Assembly: GCF_001667185.1 (NCBI RefSeq)
Contig: NZ_LZIC01000068.1
Span: forward strand, 1-64,000
Origin: Mycobacterium sp. 852002-50816_SCH5313054-b
Lineage (GTDB): Bacteria; Actinomycetota; Actinomycetes; Mycobacteriales; Mycobacteriaceae
Length of the DNA: 64,000 nt
Direction: 5' to 3'
In this document: piece after piece, positions 36,092 to 44,927 of the stretch
Numbering within the stretch: the first letter of the stretch is position 1
Layout of the letters: each line of letters begins with the position of its first letter
The notes under the pieces: model-generated
Database searches by the model: none
The model's input: the letters and a program-made list of their open reading frames with translations, nothing else
Told to the model about the DNA's origin: nothing
Position numbers and translations under genes: made by a program

Positions 36092-37129
36092 ATGCGGATC
36101 GGATTGGGGATCAACTATGCGGGCGGGTTCAAGGACGTCGCCGCCGAAGTGGCCGACCTGGAACGCGCCGGGTTGGACATCGTCTTTGTCCCCGAGGCGT
36201 ATTCGTTCGACGCGGTGAGCGCGCTGGGCTACCTGGCGGCGAGCACGGAACGGGTTCAGCTGGCCTCGGGCATCCTGCAGCTCTACACCCGCACCCCCAC
36301 GCTGACCGCGATGACCGCAGCCGGTCTCGACTACGTCTCCGACGGCCGGTTCACGCTCGGTCTGGGCGCCTCCGGCCCTCAGGTCATCGAGGGTTTCCAC
36401 GGGGTGCCCTACGACGCCCCGATCGCGCGCACCCGTGAGGTCATCGACATCTGCCGGAAGGTGTGGCGGCGCGAAACCCTGCAACATCAAGGCAAGCACT
36501 ATGTGATCCCGCTGCCCGCCGGCCAGGGCACCGGCCTCGGCAAGCCGCTGAAGCTCATCAATCGTCCTGTCCGAGAGTGCATCCCGATACTGGTCGCCGC
36601 GCTGGGACCCAAGAACGTCGAGCTGGCCGCCGAGATCGCCGAAGGCTGGCAACCGATCTTTTTCCTGCCGGAGAAAGCGCGCGATGTCTGGGGTGAGGCG
36701 CTGGCCGCCGGGCAGGCCAAGCGCGACCCCGCGCTGGGAGACCTCGACATCTTCGCCGGACCGGTCCTGGCCATCGGCGAAAACGTCGAGCCACTACGCG
36801 AATTCGTCAAGCCGCACCTGGCGCTCTACATCGGCGGGATGGGCGCCAAGGGCAAGAACTTCTACCACACCCTGGCCACCAAGTACGGCTACGGCCCTCA
36901 GGCCGACCGGATCCAGGAGCTCTACCTGTCGGGTGACAAGGACGGCGCGGCCAAGGTGGTGCCCGACGAACTCGTGCGTGACGTCAACCTGATCGGTTCG
37001 CGCGATTTCGTCAAGGAGCGCTTGGGGGCGTTTCGGGAGGCCGGAGTGACCACCTTGAACGTGTCGCCTATCGCCGATACCCCCGCCGAACGGATCAAGC
37101 TGATCGAGACGCTACGCGAGTTGCTCTAA
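36092..37129 (+). CDS. LLM-class F420-dependent oxidoreductase
   Basis: This 345-residue luciferase-like TIM-barrel protein begins MRIGLGINYAGGFKD. It contains YVSDGRFTLGLGASGPQVIEGFHG, TREVIDICRKVWRRE and IPILVAALGPKNVELAAEIAEGW, which mark the F420-dependent group. The ATG at 36092 is chosen, although GTG 36086 gives a two-residue extension. The gene overlaps or abuts the SnoaL gene, and the pair is probably regulated by the adjacent PadR protein. Confidence 0.88.
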   Translation: MRIGLGINYAGGFKDVAAEVADLERAGLDIVFVPEAYSFDAVSALGYLAASTERVQLASGILQLYTRTPTLTAMTAAGLDYVSDGRFTLGLGASGPQVIEGFHGVPYDAPIARTREVIDICRKVWRRETLQHQGKHYVIPLPAGQGTGLGKPLKLINRPVRECIPILVAALGPKNVELAAEIAEGWQPIFFLPEKARDVWGEALAAGQAKRDPALGDLDIFAGPVLAIGENVEPLREFVKPHLALYIGGMGAKGKNFYHTLATKYGYGPQADRIQELYLSGDKDGAAKVVPDELVRDVNLIGSRDFVKERLGAFREAGVTTLNVSPIADTPAERIKLIETLRELL

Positions 37130-37318
37130 CCGCCGAGGCTCGCGGGCCGCCGTGTGCGCCAGTCGAACTGTCCCGGGAAATCCGGCTACCGTGTCGCGAC
37201 CTGCCAAGACTTCACTTGCCATAGCATGTGTGCTATCGCGCCGGCGGCCGGACGCCGTCAGAAACGGTACCCGGCTATGACCCCGAGCCCTCAAGGCGAG
37301 CCGTAGGAAGCAACTGAA

Positions 37319-38050
37319 ATGGACCTGGACCCAATAACCCACCCGCTGAGACTGGCCAGAGGATCGCATCAGCCCGCATCGGGCAAAGGGTGTGCAATGA
37401 ACGCGATTTCATACATCAACGGCGACGAGCACATCACCGACTTCCCGGCGACTTCGGCCCGCCCGCTCGCCTCCTTCGTCCAGTTGTGCAATGACCTGCT
37501 TGCCGGGCCCGACGGCTATCTTTCACCGCAGGACAGCCTGCTGGTACTCGACTTGGGGTGGCTAACGGTTGGCACCGCCGATGTCGCCGACACCGTCATG
37601 CACCCATGGGTGGCCAAGCTGTTGGTCAGCCCTCCGTGGGGCGTGGCGCAATACGCTGAGAACGCTGCGGCCGAGGCGATCACGGCCATCGCCGAACTGC
37701 ATCGCCGGCTCGTCCCCGGCGAGACGCCGCCAATCGCGGAATGGGATGGCGCGGCCCGCGCCGCGCGCGCGGTCGGTACCACGCCGGTGACCGCCGAACG
37801 GTACGCGGTCCGGGCCGCCTATCAATCGACCGCACTCGTCGAGACCGACGACTGGGACACGCTAGATGCCGTAACCGGCAACGCCCTCAAAGCGCATAGA
37901 TTGGCTAACGGGGATGTAGGAGCCGCCCGGGTCGTGGAGATAACGCGCAACGCCATTCGCTCATGGCGGCGTTTAGGCGGGTTGAGCGTTGTCAGCAACT
38001 CGCCAACGCGGCTCGCCGCTGCCGCGCGATGCAAAGTTGTTGCGGCATAG
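37319..38050 (+). CDS. Hypothetical protein
   Basis: I do not recognise this protein of up to 243 residues. It has no membrane segment. Two hydrophobic stretches (DSLLVLDLGWLTVGTADVADTVMHPWVAKLL) and an Ala-rich helix (AAAEAITAIAELHRR) precede a less ordered C-terminus. The ATG at 37319 is used; the ATG at 37397 would give 217 residues and follows a weak ribosome site. It stands alone, convergent with the MFS gene. Confidence 0.5.
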   Translation: MDLDPITHPLRLARGSHQPASGKGCAMNAISYINGDEHITDFPATSARPLASFVQLCNDLLAGPDGYLSPQDSLLVLDLGWLTVGTADVADTVMHPWVAKLLVSPPWGVAQYAENAAAEAITAIAELHRRLVPGETPPIAEWDGAARAARAVGTTPVTAERYAVRAAYQSTALVETDDWDTLDAVTGNALKAHRLANGDVGAARVVEITRNAIRSWRRLGGLSVVSNSPTRLAAAARCKVVAA

Positions 38051-38066
38051 GACATCGACCACTGAA

Positions 38067-39305
38067 TCAGCTCTGGCGGTGACGATCCCGTCGCAGCCGC
38101 ATCGCGCGACTGACCGCCGTTGCCAACGCGAGCAGCGACATCGCGGCCAGAATCATCGTGGAGACCGCGGGCCCGACCGTGGTCAGTATCAGGGGCAGGC
38201 CGAAGCCGATGTAGGTCACCACGTAGAACGCTCCCACGAGCGCACCCCGCAGGCGCCGCGGCGCCGCGGCTTCGAGATCGATCAAGCCCTCGCGCAGGCA
38301 AAGACCTGACGCGCACCCCAGGATGAAGAACACCGACAGGCCCAGGGGCAGCGGCATGGTCGGCGGGGCCACCGCGGTGACCGTGTAGCCGAGCGCGGCC
38401 AGCGCCGCGCCCGCGGTGCCGGCATGCGGCCCCCAGCGGAGCGCGCGGGCAAGTACCTGAACTCCTCCGCTGACGCCATTGACGATCAGCGTGGCGGTGC
38501 CAGCGGCCAGGGGCGCCGCCAACCCGGTGTGCACCCGGCTGGGAATCGTGATGAATCCCAGCGTCGCCGACGCGAACACCCACGGGGCCAGCGGCAGGGC
38601 CCAACTCAGCGCCCACGCGGTTCCCTGCCGCGCCGCCGCCGACGGCTCCCAGTCGTGCGTCGTCGCCGGTGCGGTCGCGCTGCCGCGCCGCACGGCCGCG
38701 ACCGAGAAGACCATCGCCGCCACGACAAGGGCGGCGGCCAGCCCGAACGACCATCGAATGCCGGGTTGTCCGGACCGCGCGATCAGACCCGCAGCGAACG
38801 GACCGATGGCGAAGCCGCCGAGCAACACCGCCCCGGCGGTGCCCGCGCCGGCGGGACCTTTCAGGTCGGAGGCCCATGCGGTGCAGGAGCTCATCAAGAG
38901 ACCAACCCCGATTCCGACGACCAACCGCCCCACCAGGAGCACGTCGGGTTGCTGCGAGAGCAGCATCGCCACCGTCCCCACCAGAGTGGCCGTCGCGCCG
39001 GCCAGCGCCACCGCCTGACGCCCGAGCGCATCGGACAGCCGCCCGCCGACGAGCAGCCCGGGCAGCAATCCCAGCGCGTAGATCGCGAAGATGGCGTCGA
39101 GCCTGGTCGCATCGAGGTGTTGGCGGTCGCTGATCACGGGCATCAGCGCGACGAAGTGGTTGGCTATCCAGCCCGTTGACAACAACAAGGCCAAGACGCT
39201 GACGAAGGTCACTTGCGCCGCACCGGGGTCTGGGCGCTCGGCCACGGTGTCGGACGCCGGTCGTGGCCCAGTCGTCAGGTCGGTCGACCATTTCGACGAG
39301 AGCAC
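38067..39305 (-). CDS. MFS transporter
   Basis: This 412-residue protein has twelve predicted membrane helices. The MFS signature LVGGRLSDALGRQAVALAG falls between helices 2 and 3. The start GTG at 39305 follows GGGGAGGAAATCC, a better ribosome site than any for the longer frame to 39362. The substrate is unknown. It is convergent with the hypothetical gene at 37319-38050 and divergent from the lipoprotein gene. Confidence 0.88.
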   Translation of the reverse strand: MLSSKWSTDLTTGPRPASDTVAERPDPGAAQVTFVSVLALLLSTGWIANHFVALMPVISDRQHLDATRLDAIFAIYALGLLPGLLVGGRLSDALGRQAVALAGATATLVGTVAMLLSQQPDVLLVGRLVVGIGVGLLMSSCTAWASDLKGPAGAGTAGAVLLGGFAIGPFAAGLIARSGQPGIRWSFGLAAALVVAAMVFSVAAVRRGSATAPATTHDWEPSAAARQGTAWALSWALPLAPWVFASATLGFITIPSRVHTGLAAPLAAGTATLIVNGVSGGVQVLARALRWGPHAGTAGAALAALGYTVTAVAPPTMPLPLGLSVFFILGCASGLCLREGLIDLEAAAPRRLRGALVGAFYVVTYIGFGLPLILTTVGPAVSTMILAAMSLLALATAVSRAMRLRRDRHRQS

Positions 39306-39527
39306 GGATTTCCTCCCCTGGGGTCCTAAGAGCGCGGGCGGCCGACGACAGGTATTGGACAAACCCGCCTACCGAGTTATTCCCACTGAGCGGCAAGGAT
39401 GCACAGACTCCAGCCGGCTCCTGCGCGCGCCCCTGCAAACGCTCGGCTTGCCGGTGCAAAGCGCAGGTAAGGTTTGAAACCAGCCGATTTGGTGTACAGA
39501 TACCCCACTGCGAACCCAGGAGGGCAA

Positions 39528-39809
39528 ATGATGAAGCGAATCGCTGCGGCAACGGTTGCGGTCGCCGCACTGCTGTCCGGCGCGTGTTCTGCCTCACAGG
39601 TGATCAACACCGGAGGCGACACCAAGTGCAAGGACTTCACCACGCAGGACGAGAAGAAGCAGAACGACGAGGTCAGCAAGATGCTCAAGGACAAGAGCGG
39701 CACTGACCCGACCAGTATGGAGATATCTGCCACGCGTTTGTCGGCGACGACGTGGTGCCAAACGCTGGGCAAGCCGGACTCCAAGATCTCCGAGTCGCCC
39801 CACGGCTGA
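39528..39809 (+). CDS. Small lipoprotein, HdeA-like pattern
   Basis: This 93-residue protein starts at ATG 39528 after CCAGGAGGG. A basic n-region and hydrophobic core end in the lipobox LSGAC, so it is likely anchored by a lipid at Cys. The mature domain CKDFTTQDEKKQNDEVSKML with a second Cys in TTWCQTLG resembles the HdeA acid-chaperone pattern; that assignment is tentative. It lies between the MFS gene and the convergent sulfatase operon. Confidence 0.72.
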   Translation: MMKRIAAATVAVAALLSGACSASQVINTGGDTKCKDFTTQDEKKQNDEVSKMLKDKSGTDPTSMEISATRLSATTWCQTLGKPDSKISESPHG

Positions 39810-39886
39810 CGCCGGCGCGGAACAACCTCGGGGTCGGCGGCAACCTCTGCACTGCAGTGGGCAATCCGCTATCCGCGCCTATCCGC

Positions 39887-42241
39887 CTACTGCTTCGCCA
39901 AGGCGACGAGTAGCTGGTCCTGCGGTTGGATCAGATGGTTCTGGCTGTCGCCGCCGATTTCAAGCAGTACCCAGGCGATTTCGCCGGTGAAAGCATTGCC
40001 GGTGGGAGCGTAGTCCGGTGAGCATGGTGACCCGGTGCTGCGCCCGACATCGCATGCTTCGTCGGCCGAAAATGCCATGGGCTGGGTTATGTCCACCCGC
40101 CCCTTACCCGCCGCGGCGCCGTCGTAATACAGCATTACATCACCGCCTTTGGCGAGTCCGCCTCCGTCGTAGGCGAATTCCATGCGGAGCTGGTGCTCGC
40201 CGGCGGGGATCGGCTGATCGGCGGTCACCGTGAATCGGTGGATGCCTAGGAAGTTGTAGCAATACTTCAGCCGGCCTTCGTGGGCATATAACGCCCACCC
40301 GCCGACCAGACCTCCCTGGGCGACGATCACGCCGTTGGCACCGGCCTCGGGCACGGTGACGCTCGCCGTCACGGAATGGGAGGTGTTCTTGAGCACCAGC
40401 ACGCAGTTTTCGCTGACTCGCATCCCGGGGAACAACAGCTGCCGGTTTCCGCGGATCAGTTTGGGACGCCCGGCGGTGTCGGGATTGAACCGCTCGAACG
40501 AACGATCATCGAGTGGCACCACGTTGTACTTCACCGCCTCGATGAGCCAAAGCCGTTGCAGCTCTGCCAGCTTCTGCGGATCGTCCTTAGCGAGGTCGTG
40601 GGCCTGAGTCCAGTCGTCGGGTGCGTAGAGTTCCCAGACATCTTCGTCGAATGCCGGCGCGTCGAGCAGCCATGGCGTGCGGTGCTTGGTCACCGCCATC
40701 CAGCCTTGGTGGTAGATGCCTCGGTTGCCGAGGCATTCGAAGTACTGCAGATCGTGATTTTCGGGCGCGGTGCCGTCGCGCAGCGTGCCGAGCATGCTCA
40801 CGCCTTCGATGGGGGCCTGCTGAATCCCATTTACCGACACCGGGGCGGGTAGTCGCGCCGCCTCCAGGATCGTGGGGGCGACGTCAATCACGTGATGGAA
40901 CTGTTGACGGGACTGGCCCTTCTCGGCAAACCCGTTGGGCCACTGCACAACCGTCCCGTTGCGGGTGCCGCCCCAATGCGACGCAATCTGCTTTGTCCAC
41001 TGATACGGCGTACACAACGCGTGCGCCCAGCCGACGGCGTAGTGGTTATAGGCGCGCGGCGTTCCGAAGTCGTCGATCTTGCTCTTCAAAAACTCCGGGC
41101 TTTCGATGCCCGCCAGCCCGTTGAGCGTGGTCATCTCGTTGAAGCAGCCGATCGGAGTGCCCTCGGCGGAGGCGCCGTTGTCGCCGATGATGTAGAAGAT
41201 CAGGGTGTCGTCAAGAACACCGAGATCGGCGATCGCGTCGACCACCCGACCCACCTCGTGATCCGTCTGCTCTAGGAAACCGGCGTAAATCTCCATCTGC
41301 CGAGCCAGCACGGGCTTGAGGTCGGCCGGCATGTCGTCCCAGGCGGGAATCTCCGTGTGCCGCTGGGTCAATTCGGCGTCTTGCGGTATTACGCCAAGCT
41401 GTTTCTGCCTCGAGTAGATCCGCTCACGCAACACATCCCAGCCGTCATCGAATTTGCCCCGATACTTGTCCGACCACTGCGCGGGAACGTGGTGCGGGGC
41501 GTGTGTGGCTCCCGGCGCGAAGTACATGAAGAACGGCTTGTCCGGAGCAAGGGCTTTCTGCTGGCGCACCCAGCTGACAGCGCGGTCGGCAATATCTTCC
41601 GTGAGGGTGTAGCCCTCCTCCGGAGTCTTCGGCGGCTTGATCGCGGTGGTTCCCTCGTACAACCCGGGGTAATACTGATTGGCCTCCGCCCCGACAAAGC
41701 CATAGAAGTATTCAAACCCGGAACCCGTCGGCCACTGATGGAATGGCCCGACCGCGGAAGCTTCCCAGGCGGGAACCTCGTGGCATTTTCCGAACTGGGC
41801 TGTCGAATACCCGTTCAGCCGAAGCGTTTCCGCAATCGGCGCTTTGTCTTTCGGGCGCACACTGTTGTAACCGGGAGCCGAGGTGGCCAGCTCACTGACC
41901 CCGCCGGTGCCGACCGAGTGGTGGTTTCGGCCCGTCAACAGCGCTTGGCGGGTGGGCGAGCATAGCGCTGTGGTGTGGAAGCGGTTCAGCTTGAGGCCGC
42001 CGTTTGCGAGGCGCTCGGCGGTCGGTGTGTGACAAGGGCCGCCGAATGCCGAAGAGGCGCTGAAGCCCACGTCATCAAGCAGGACGATCAATACGTTGGG
42101 CGCACCCGCCGGTGGGCGCAACATCGTGATCGGCGGATAGTGACTATTCGGATCCTTCGCGTCATATGTCGTCAACCCGACGTGCTTGCGATCCGCGATG
42201 GGCAGACTTTCCCGCATCACCTGCGCGGCAGTCTCCGTCAT
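39887..42241 (-). CDS. Arylsulfatase
   Basis: This 784-residue sulfatase is similar in size to mycobacterial AtsA/AtsD. The signature CSPTRQALLTGRNHH marks the Cys that is converted to formylglycine. LLDDVGFSASSAFGG and FYIIGDNGASAEG supply calcium and sulfate ligands. The C-terminal ~200 residues form a beta-domain typical of the group. There is no signal peptide, so it probably acts in the cytoplasm or is exported unusually. It lies 42 bases downstream of a small secreted protein gene, and the two are probably co-transcribed from the palindrome-bearing promoter region at about 42.7 kb. Confidence 0.92.
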   Translation of the reverse strand: MTETAAQVMRESLPIADRKHVGLTTYDAKDPNSHYPPITMLRPPAGAPNVLIVLLDDVGFSASSAFGGPCHTPTAERLANGGLKLNRFHTTALCSPTRQALLTGRNHHSVGTGGVSELATSAPGYNSVRPKDKAPIAETLRLNGYSTAQFGKCHEVPAWEASAVGPFHQWPTGSGFEYFYGFVGAEANQYYPGLYEGTTAIKPPKTPEEGYTLTEDIADRAVSWVRQQKALAPDKPFFMYFAPGATHAPHHVPAQWSDKYRGKFDDGWDVLRERIYSRQKQLGVIPQDAELTQRHTEIPAWDDMPADLKPVLARQMEIYAGFLEQTDHEVGRVVDAIADLGVLDDTLIFYIIGDNGASAEGTPIGCFNEMTTLNGLAGIESPEFLKSKIDDFGTPRAYNHYAVGWAHALCTPYQWTKQIASHWGGTRNGTVVQWPNGFAEKGQSRQQFHHVIDVAPTILEAARLPAPVSVNGIQQAPIEGVSMLGTLRDGTAPENHDLQYFECLGNRGIYHQGWMAVTKHRTPWLLDAPAFDEDVWELYAPDDWTQAHDLAKDDPQKLAELQRLWLIEAVKYNVVPLDDRSFERFNPDTAGRPKLIRGNRQLLFPGMRVSENCVLVLKNTSHSVTASVTVPEAGANGVIVAQGGLVGGWALYAHEGRLKYCYNFLGIHRFTVTADQPIPAGEHQLRMEFAYDGGGLAKGGDVMLYYDGAAAGKGRVDITQPMAFSADEACDVGRSTGSPCSPDYAPTGNAFTGEIAWVLLEIGGDSQNHLIQPQDQLLVALAKQ

Positions 42242-42283
42242 GATCAGTCCCTTCTCGAGCGTTCTGTGGTGGGCGGACTCGGA

Positions 42284-42661
42284 CTAGCCCGTGCCGACGC
42301 ATCCGCTGACGTTGACGTGCCGACCCACGTTGGCACATACGCTGACGCTGCCGGCCGGAGCCGGCGGCGGCGGGGGTGGAGCGGATTCCGCTGCCGATGG
42401 CGGCGGGTAATACGCCGGCGGCGGTACGTATTGTTCGACGGTGCCGGCGATGTCGGTGCACCCGCCAACAGAGACGCGGGCCCCGCCGACGCTTGCACAG
42501 GCGTCGGCTCGGGCGTGGGCGGGGACCGCGACGCTGACGGCCACCGCCACTGCGGCCATCGCGAAGACCCGCGCGCCGGCTGATAACCAAGACCGCGCGC
42601 GCCCAGACGCCTCGTGCGTCGGCTCTGTGTCGTTCCACATCGGTAATGCAGTGCCGTTCAT
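42284..42661 (-). CDS. Small secreted protein with paired Cys and Pro-rich linker (family A)
   Basis: From ATG 42661 the protein has 125 residues; ATG 42640 is an alternative start. A basic stretch and hydrophobic core (SWLSAGARVFAMAAVAVAV) lead to a signal cleavage near VPAHARA. The mature part begins DACASVGGARVSVGGC, followed by a Pro-rich linker and a second Cys pair (SVCANVGRHVNVSGC). The first pair matches the mature start of the protein at 55046-55402 in the pattern C-x2-V-x3-RVS-x-G-x-C. It precedes the sulfatase gene and has a full palindromic site about 100 bp upstream. Confidence 0.78.
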   Translation of the reverse strand: MNGTALPMWNDTEPTHEASGRARSWLSAGARVFAMAAVAVAVSVAVPAHARADACASVGGARVSVGGCTDIAGTVEQYVPPPAYYPPPSAAESAPPPPPPAPAGSVSVCANVGRHVNVSGCVGTG

Positions 42662-42762
42662 TTCGATCCGTACTTGTCGGTGAATTTCCTTCACCGCCCA
42701 CTCTCGTCCGGCCACGACTCCAGGTACCTCGGACAAATGGCCGATCTGGCGGACGAAAGTTC

Positions 42763-42780
42763 CTCCCCCCATCGGGGGAG
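42763..42780. promoter_or_regulatory. Palindromic site A (CTCCCCCCATCGGGGGAG)
   Basis: This is an 18-bp inverted repeat with only the base pair flanking the central AT mismatched. It lies about 100 bp upstream of the secreted-protein and sulfatase operon start (42661). It is one of the strongest copies of the motif that recurs through 42.7-63.2 kb. Confidence 0.75.
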
Positions 42781-42830
42781 GGCAGCGGTCTCCGCAGGGT
42801 GGGTGCCGGCGTTCTGGCAGTGCTGCGCTG

Positions 42831-43979
42831 TTATCCAGCCATAACCGGACGTGCCATCACGGTGAGGCGCGATCCGTATCGCGGTGTGGATTCGCCACCA
42901 CTTCGACCGGCGCTCGTCGCCATCGGTATTCCGGGCATGCCCGGCCCGCCTTCCGCAACCGTCGGCGTGGCGCCCAGACCGCTACCCGACAACGCCGCCA
43001 TGCCGGGGGTCTTCGGCGGGGCCGCTGCGCCCCAGCCCGGCGGTGCGGACATCGCCCCGACCGATACAGCATTGCCCAGCCTCGCCGAGATCGCCGCCCC
43101 ACCGGCGCCGTGACCTGCTGAAGCCATCGCGCCGGCACCGGAACCCACTTCCTCTGCGGGCGATCCCAACGCCGCTATCTCTGCGGCGCCGGGTTTGGCA
43201 ACGAGGCCGTTGACAGTGCCTATGCACCCCATGCACGTGCTCACGACCGTCGAAGCCACGACACTTATGCTGGCAATCGACTGCACGATGGTGTACACCC
43301 AAAGCGGCGGCGTGGCCACCGCTAGCGCCTGTAGCGCATGGGGTACCTCCGATACCACCCGTCGCGCGGCCGAAAGGTCGATGTGCGAGCGGGTTCCGGC
43401 CAAGTTGCTCGCCGCCGCGGCAACGGCGGCCGCCTGCCCGGCCAGTCCGGCCAGGTTGGTAGTCGGCGCCGGCCCCGTGAACGGTGTCAGTGTTGCCGCG
43501 GCGGCCGATGCGGCGGCGTAGGCGTACATCGCGGCGGCGTCCTGGGCCCACATCTCGGCGTAGAGGGCTTCGGTGGCCGCGATCGCCGGGGTGTTCTGAC
43601 CGAGAATGTTGGTCGCAATCAGCGACATCAGCAGAGCACGGTTGGCCGCGACCATCGGCGGGGGCACGGTCATGGCGTGCGCCGCCTCATAGGCAGCCGC
43701 GGCAGCGTTGGCCTGCACATGCGCCTCGGTAGCCTGATCGGCGGTCGAACTCAACCACGACACGTAGGCTTTGGTCGCGGCGGCCATCGATATCGATGAG
43801 GGGCCCAGCCACACCCCACTGGTCAGCCCACAGATCACCGACGCGTACGCGGCTGCCGCCGAGTGCAACTCGGCGGCCAGCTCGCTCCATGCTGCCGCTG
43901 CCACTAGCAGCGACCTGCATCCGGGGCCGGAATACATTCGGCCGGAGTTGATTTCCGGCGGCAACGCTGCGAAATCCAT
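42831..43979 (-). CDS. PPE family protein (SVP-like)
   Basis: This 382-residue protein has the PPE domain [20 protein letters not shown] at its N-terminus, where PPE is LPPEIN, and WxG-like helix turns (SGVWLG). The C-terminal part has the PPE-SVP-like stretch [11 protein letters not shown]. The middle is Ala-rich and helical, and the C-terminus is Gly/Pro-rich. PPE proteins travel with a PE partner through ESX systems; the PE gene lies 17 bases upstream. No ESX genes are visible here. Confidence 0.93.
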   Translation of the reverse strand: MDFAALPPEINSGRMYSGPGCRSLLVAAAAWSELAAELHSAAAAYASVICGLTSGVWLGPSSISMAAATKAYVSWLSSTADQATEAHVQANAAAAAYEAAHAMTVPPPMVAANRALLMSLIATNILGQNTPAIAATEALYAEMWAQDAAAMYAYAAASAAAATLTPFTGPAPTTNLAGLAGQAAAVAAAASNLAGTRSHIDLSAARRVVSEVPHALQALAVATPPLWVYTIVQSIASISVVASTVVSTCMGCIGTVNGLVAKPGAAEIAALGSPAEEVGSGAGAMASAGHGAGGAAISARLGNAVSVGAMSAPPGWGAAAPPKTPGMAALSGSGLGATPTVAEGGPGMPGIPMATSAGRSGGESTPRYGSRLTVMARPVMAG

Positions 43980-43996
43980 TTCTCGTCCCCTGGCGG

Positions 43997-44299
43997 CTAG
44001 TCCGAGGCCGTGATCGCGTTGGCGGCCTCAGTGGCCGCATATGAACCGGCGCTGGTCCGTAGAGTGGTGGTGAACAGTTCGTGAATCTCCATGGCATGGG
44101 CGCTCACTGCCTGATACATCTGGGCGTGAATGACGAACTGCGCTGTCGTTACTGCCGATACCTCGTCGGCGGCAGCCGGAATCACCCCGGCGGTGGGGGC
44201 AGCCGCGACCGAGCTCCGGGCGTTTATCGCGACGCCCACACTCTGCAAGTCACCAGCCGCCGCCGCAAGCAGTTCTGGGACAGTCGCTACGAACGACAC
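43997..44299 (-). CDS. PE family protein
   Basis: This 100-residue PE protein opens [19 protein letters not shown], with PE at residues 8-9. It forms two helices and ends with the ESX secretion motif YAATE ([10 protein letters not shown], consensus YxxxD/E). It has no long C-terminal domain, so it is a typical short PE partner for the PPE protein downstream. Two motif copies (sites B and C) lie 150-240 bp upstream. Confidence 0.93.
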   Translation of the reverse strand: MSFVATVPELLAAAAGDLQSVGVAINARSSVAAAPTAGVIPAAADEVSAVTTAQFVIHAQMYQAVSAHAMEIHELFTTTLRTSAGSYAATEAANAITASD

Positions 44300-44446
44300 T
44301 GACGTCTCCTATCGCTGACGGTGCGAGATGTGTGATCGCGGTCGGTTATCGGATTCACTTTGCGTGATCGCAACCACACCATTACGGTCCTGCATCGATT
44401 CGGTGATGCCCATCGGCGGACTGGCTAGAACCGGGGATGAATCTGC

Positions 44447-44464
44447 ACCCCCCGATTGACGGAG
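44447..44464. promoter_or_regulatory. Palindromic half-site B (ACCCCCCGATTGACGGAG)
   Basis: The left half matches the consensus strongly and the right half is degraded to TTGACGGAG. It lies about 150 bp upstream of the PE start. Site I at 55531 has the same ATTGACGG asymmetry, so this is a recurrent sub-type. Confidence 0.55.
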
Positions 44465-44525
44465 CCGTTTCGCAATGCGGGTACGGGTCGCGGTTCGTTG
44501 GCCGAACGGCCGTAGTGACAGCGGA

Positions 44526-44543
44526 TTCCGTCGATCGGGGGAT
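44526..44543. promoter_or_regulatory. Palindromic half-site C (TTCCGTCGATCGGGGGAT)
   Basis: The right half TCGGGGGAT is strong and the left half weak. It lies 62 bases beyond site B's centre-proximal half, upstream of the PE-PPE pair. The rest of the interval 44300-44671 holds no gene that I can support. Confidence 0.45.
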
Positions 44544-44671
44544 GGGCAGCCGTTCGCGTCGGGGGGCATTTAACGGAGTGACACTGACGAATCCTCGCGA
44601 GACAGTTGTCGAGAGGTTGCCGGATAAACAGTCATACGGCATGAATTACGACGCGCAGAATGGGGATCAGG

Positions 44672-44788
44672 ATGGACGTGATATGCATCGTTCTGGCGAT
44701 ATTCGTCCTGTTGGCGGAGACGATGAATCTGCTGCCGGTCATCAAGGATTGTCTGCGTTCGGCGCCCGCGATGACGCCGCGCCGCTGA
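44672..44788 (+). CDS. Candidate 38-residue membrane peptide
   Basis: This is a short frame starting at ATG 44672, behind GGGGATCAGG. It reads MDVICIVLAIFVLLAETMNL and then a short basic tail (CLRSAPAMTPRR). One hydrophobic helix with Glu in its middle would span the membrane. It is divergent from the PE gene, and a motif copy lies about 130 bp upstream. Length and hydrophobicity are suggestive, not proof. Confidence 0.4.
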   Translation: MDVICIVLAIFVLLAETMNLLPVIKDCLRSAPAMTPRR

Positions 44789-44927
44789 GCCGGCCTGCCC
44801 GAAGGGACGACCCCGAGCTCCCGCCCCCGCGCCGCCGAGAACTGAACTGGTTCGGCCCTTTTCGACGGCACTCTGGATTCCGTCCACCAATGGAGACGCT
44901 GGCTTGAGCCGTAACACCGCGGGCCAC

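Noticed and set aside
44437..44907. Plus-strand frame of 156 codons upstream of the carboxylesterase 3' end
   Set aside because: Charged, low-complexity translation that includes a motif half-site; probably non-coding except for the separate 38-residue candidate.
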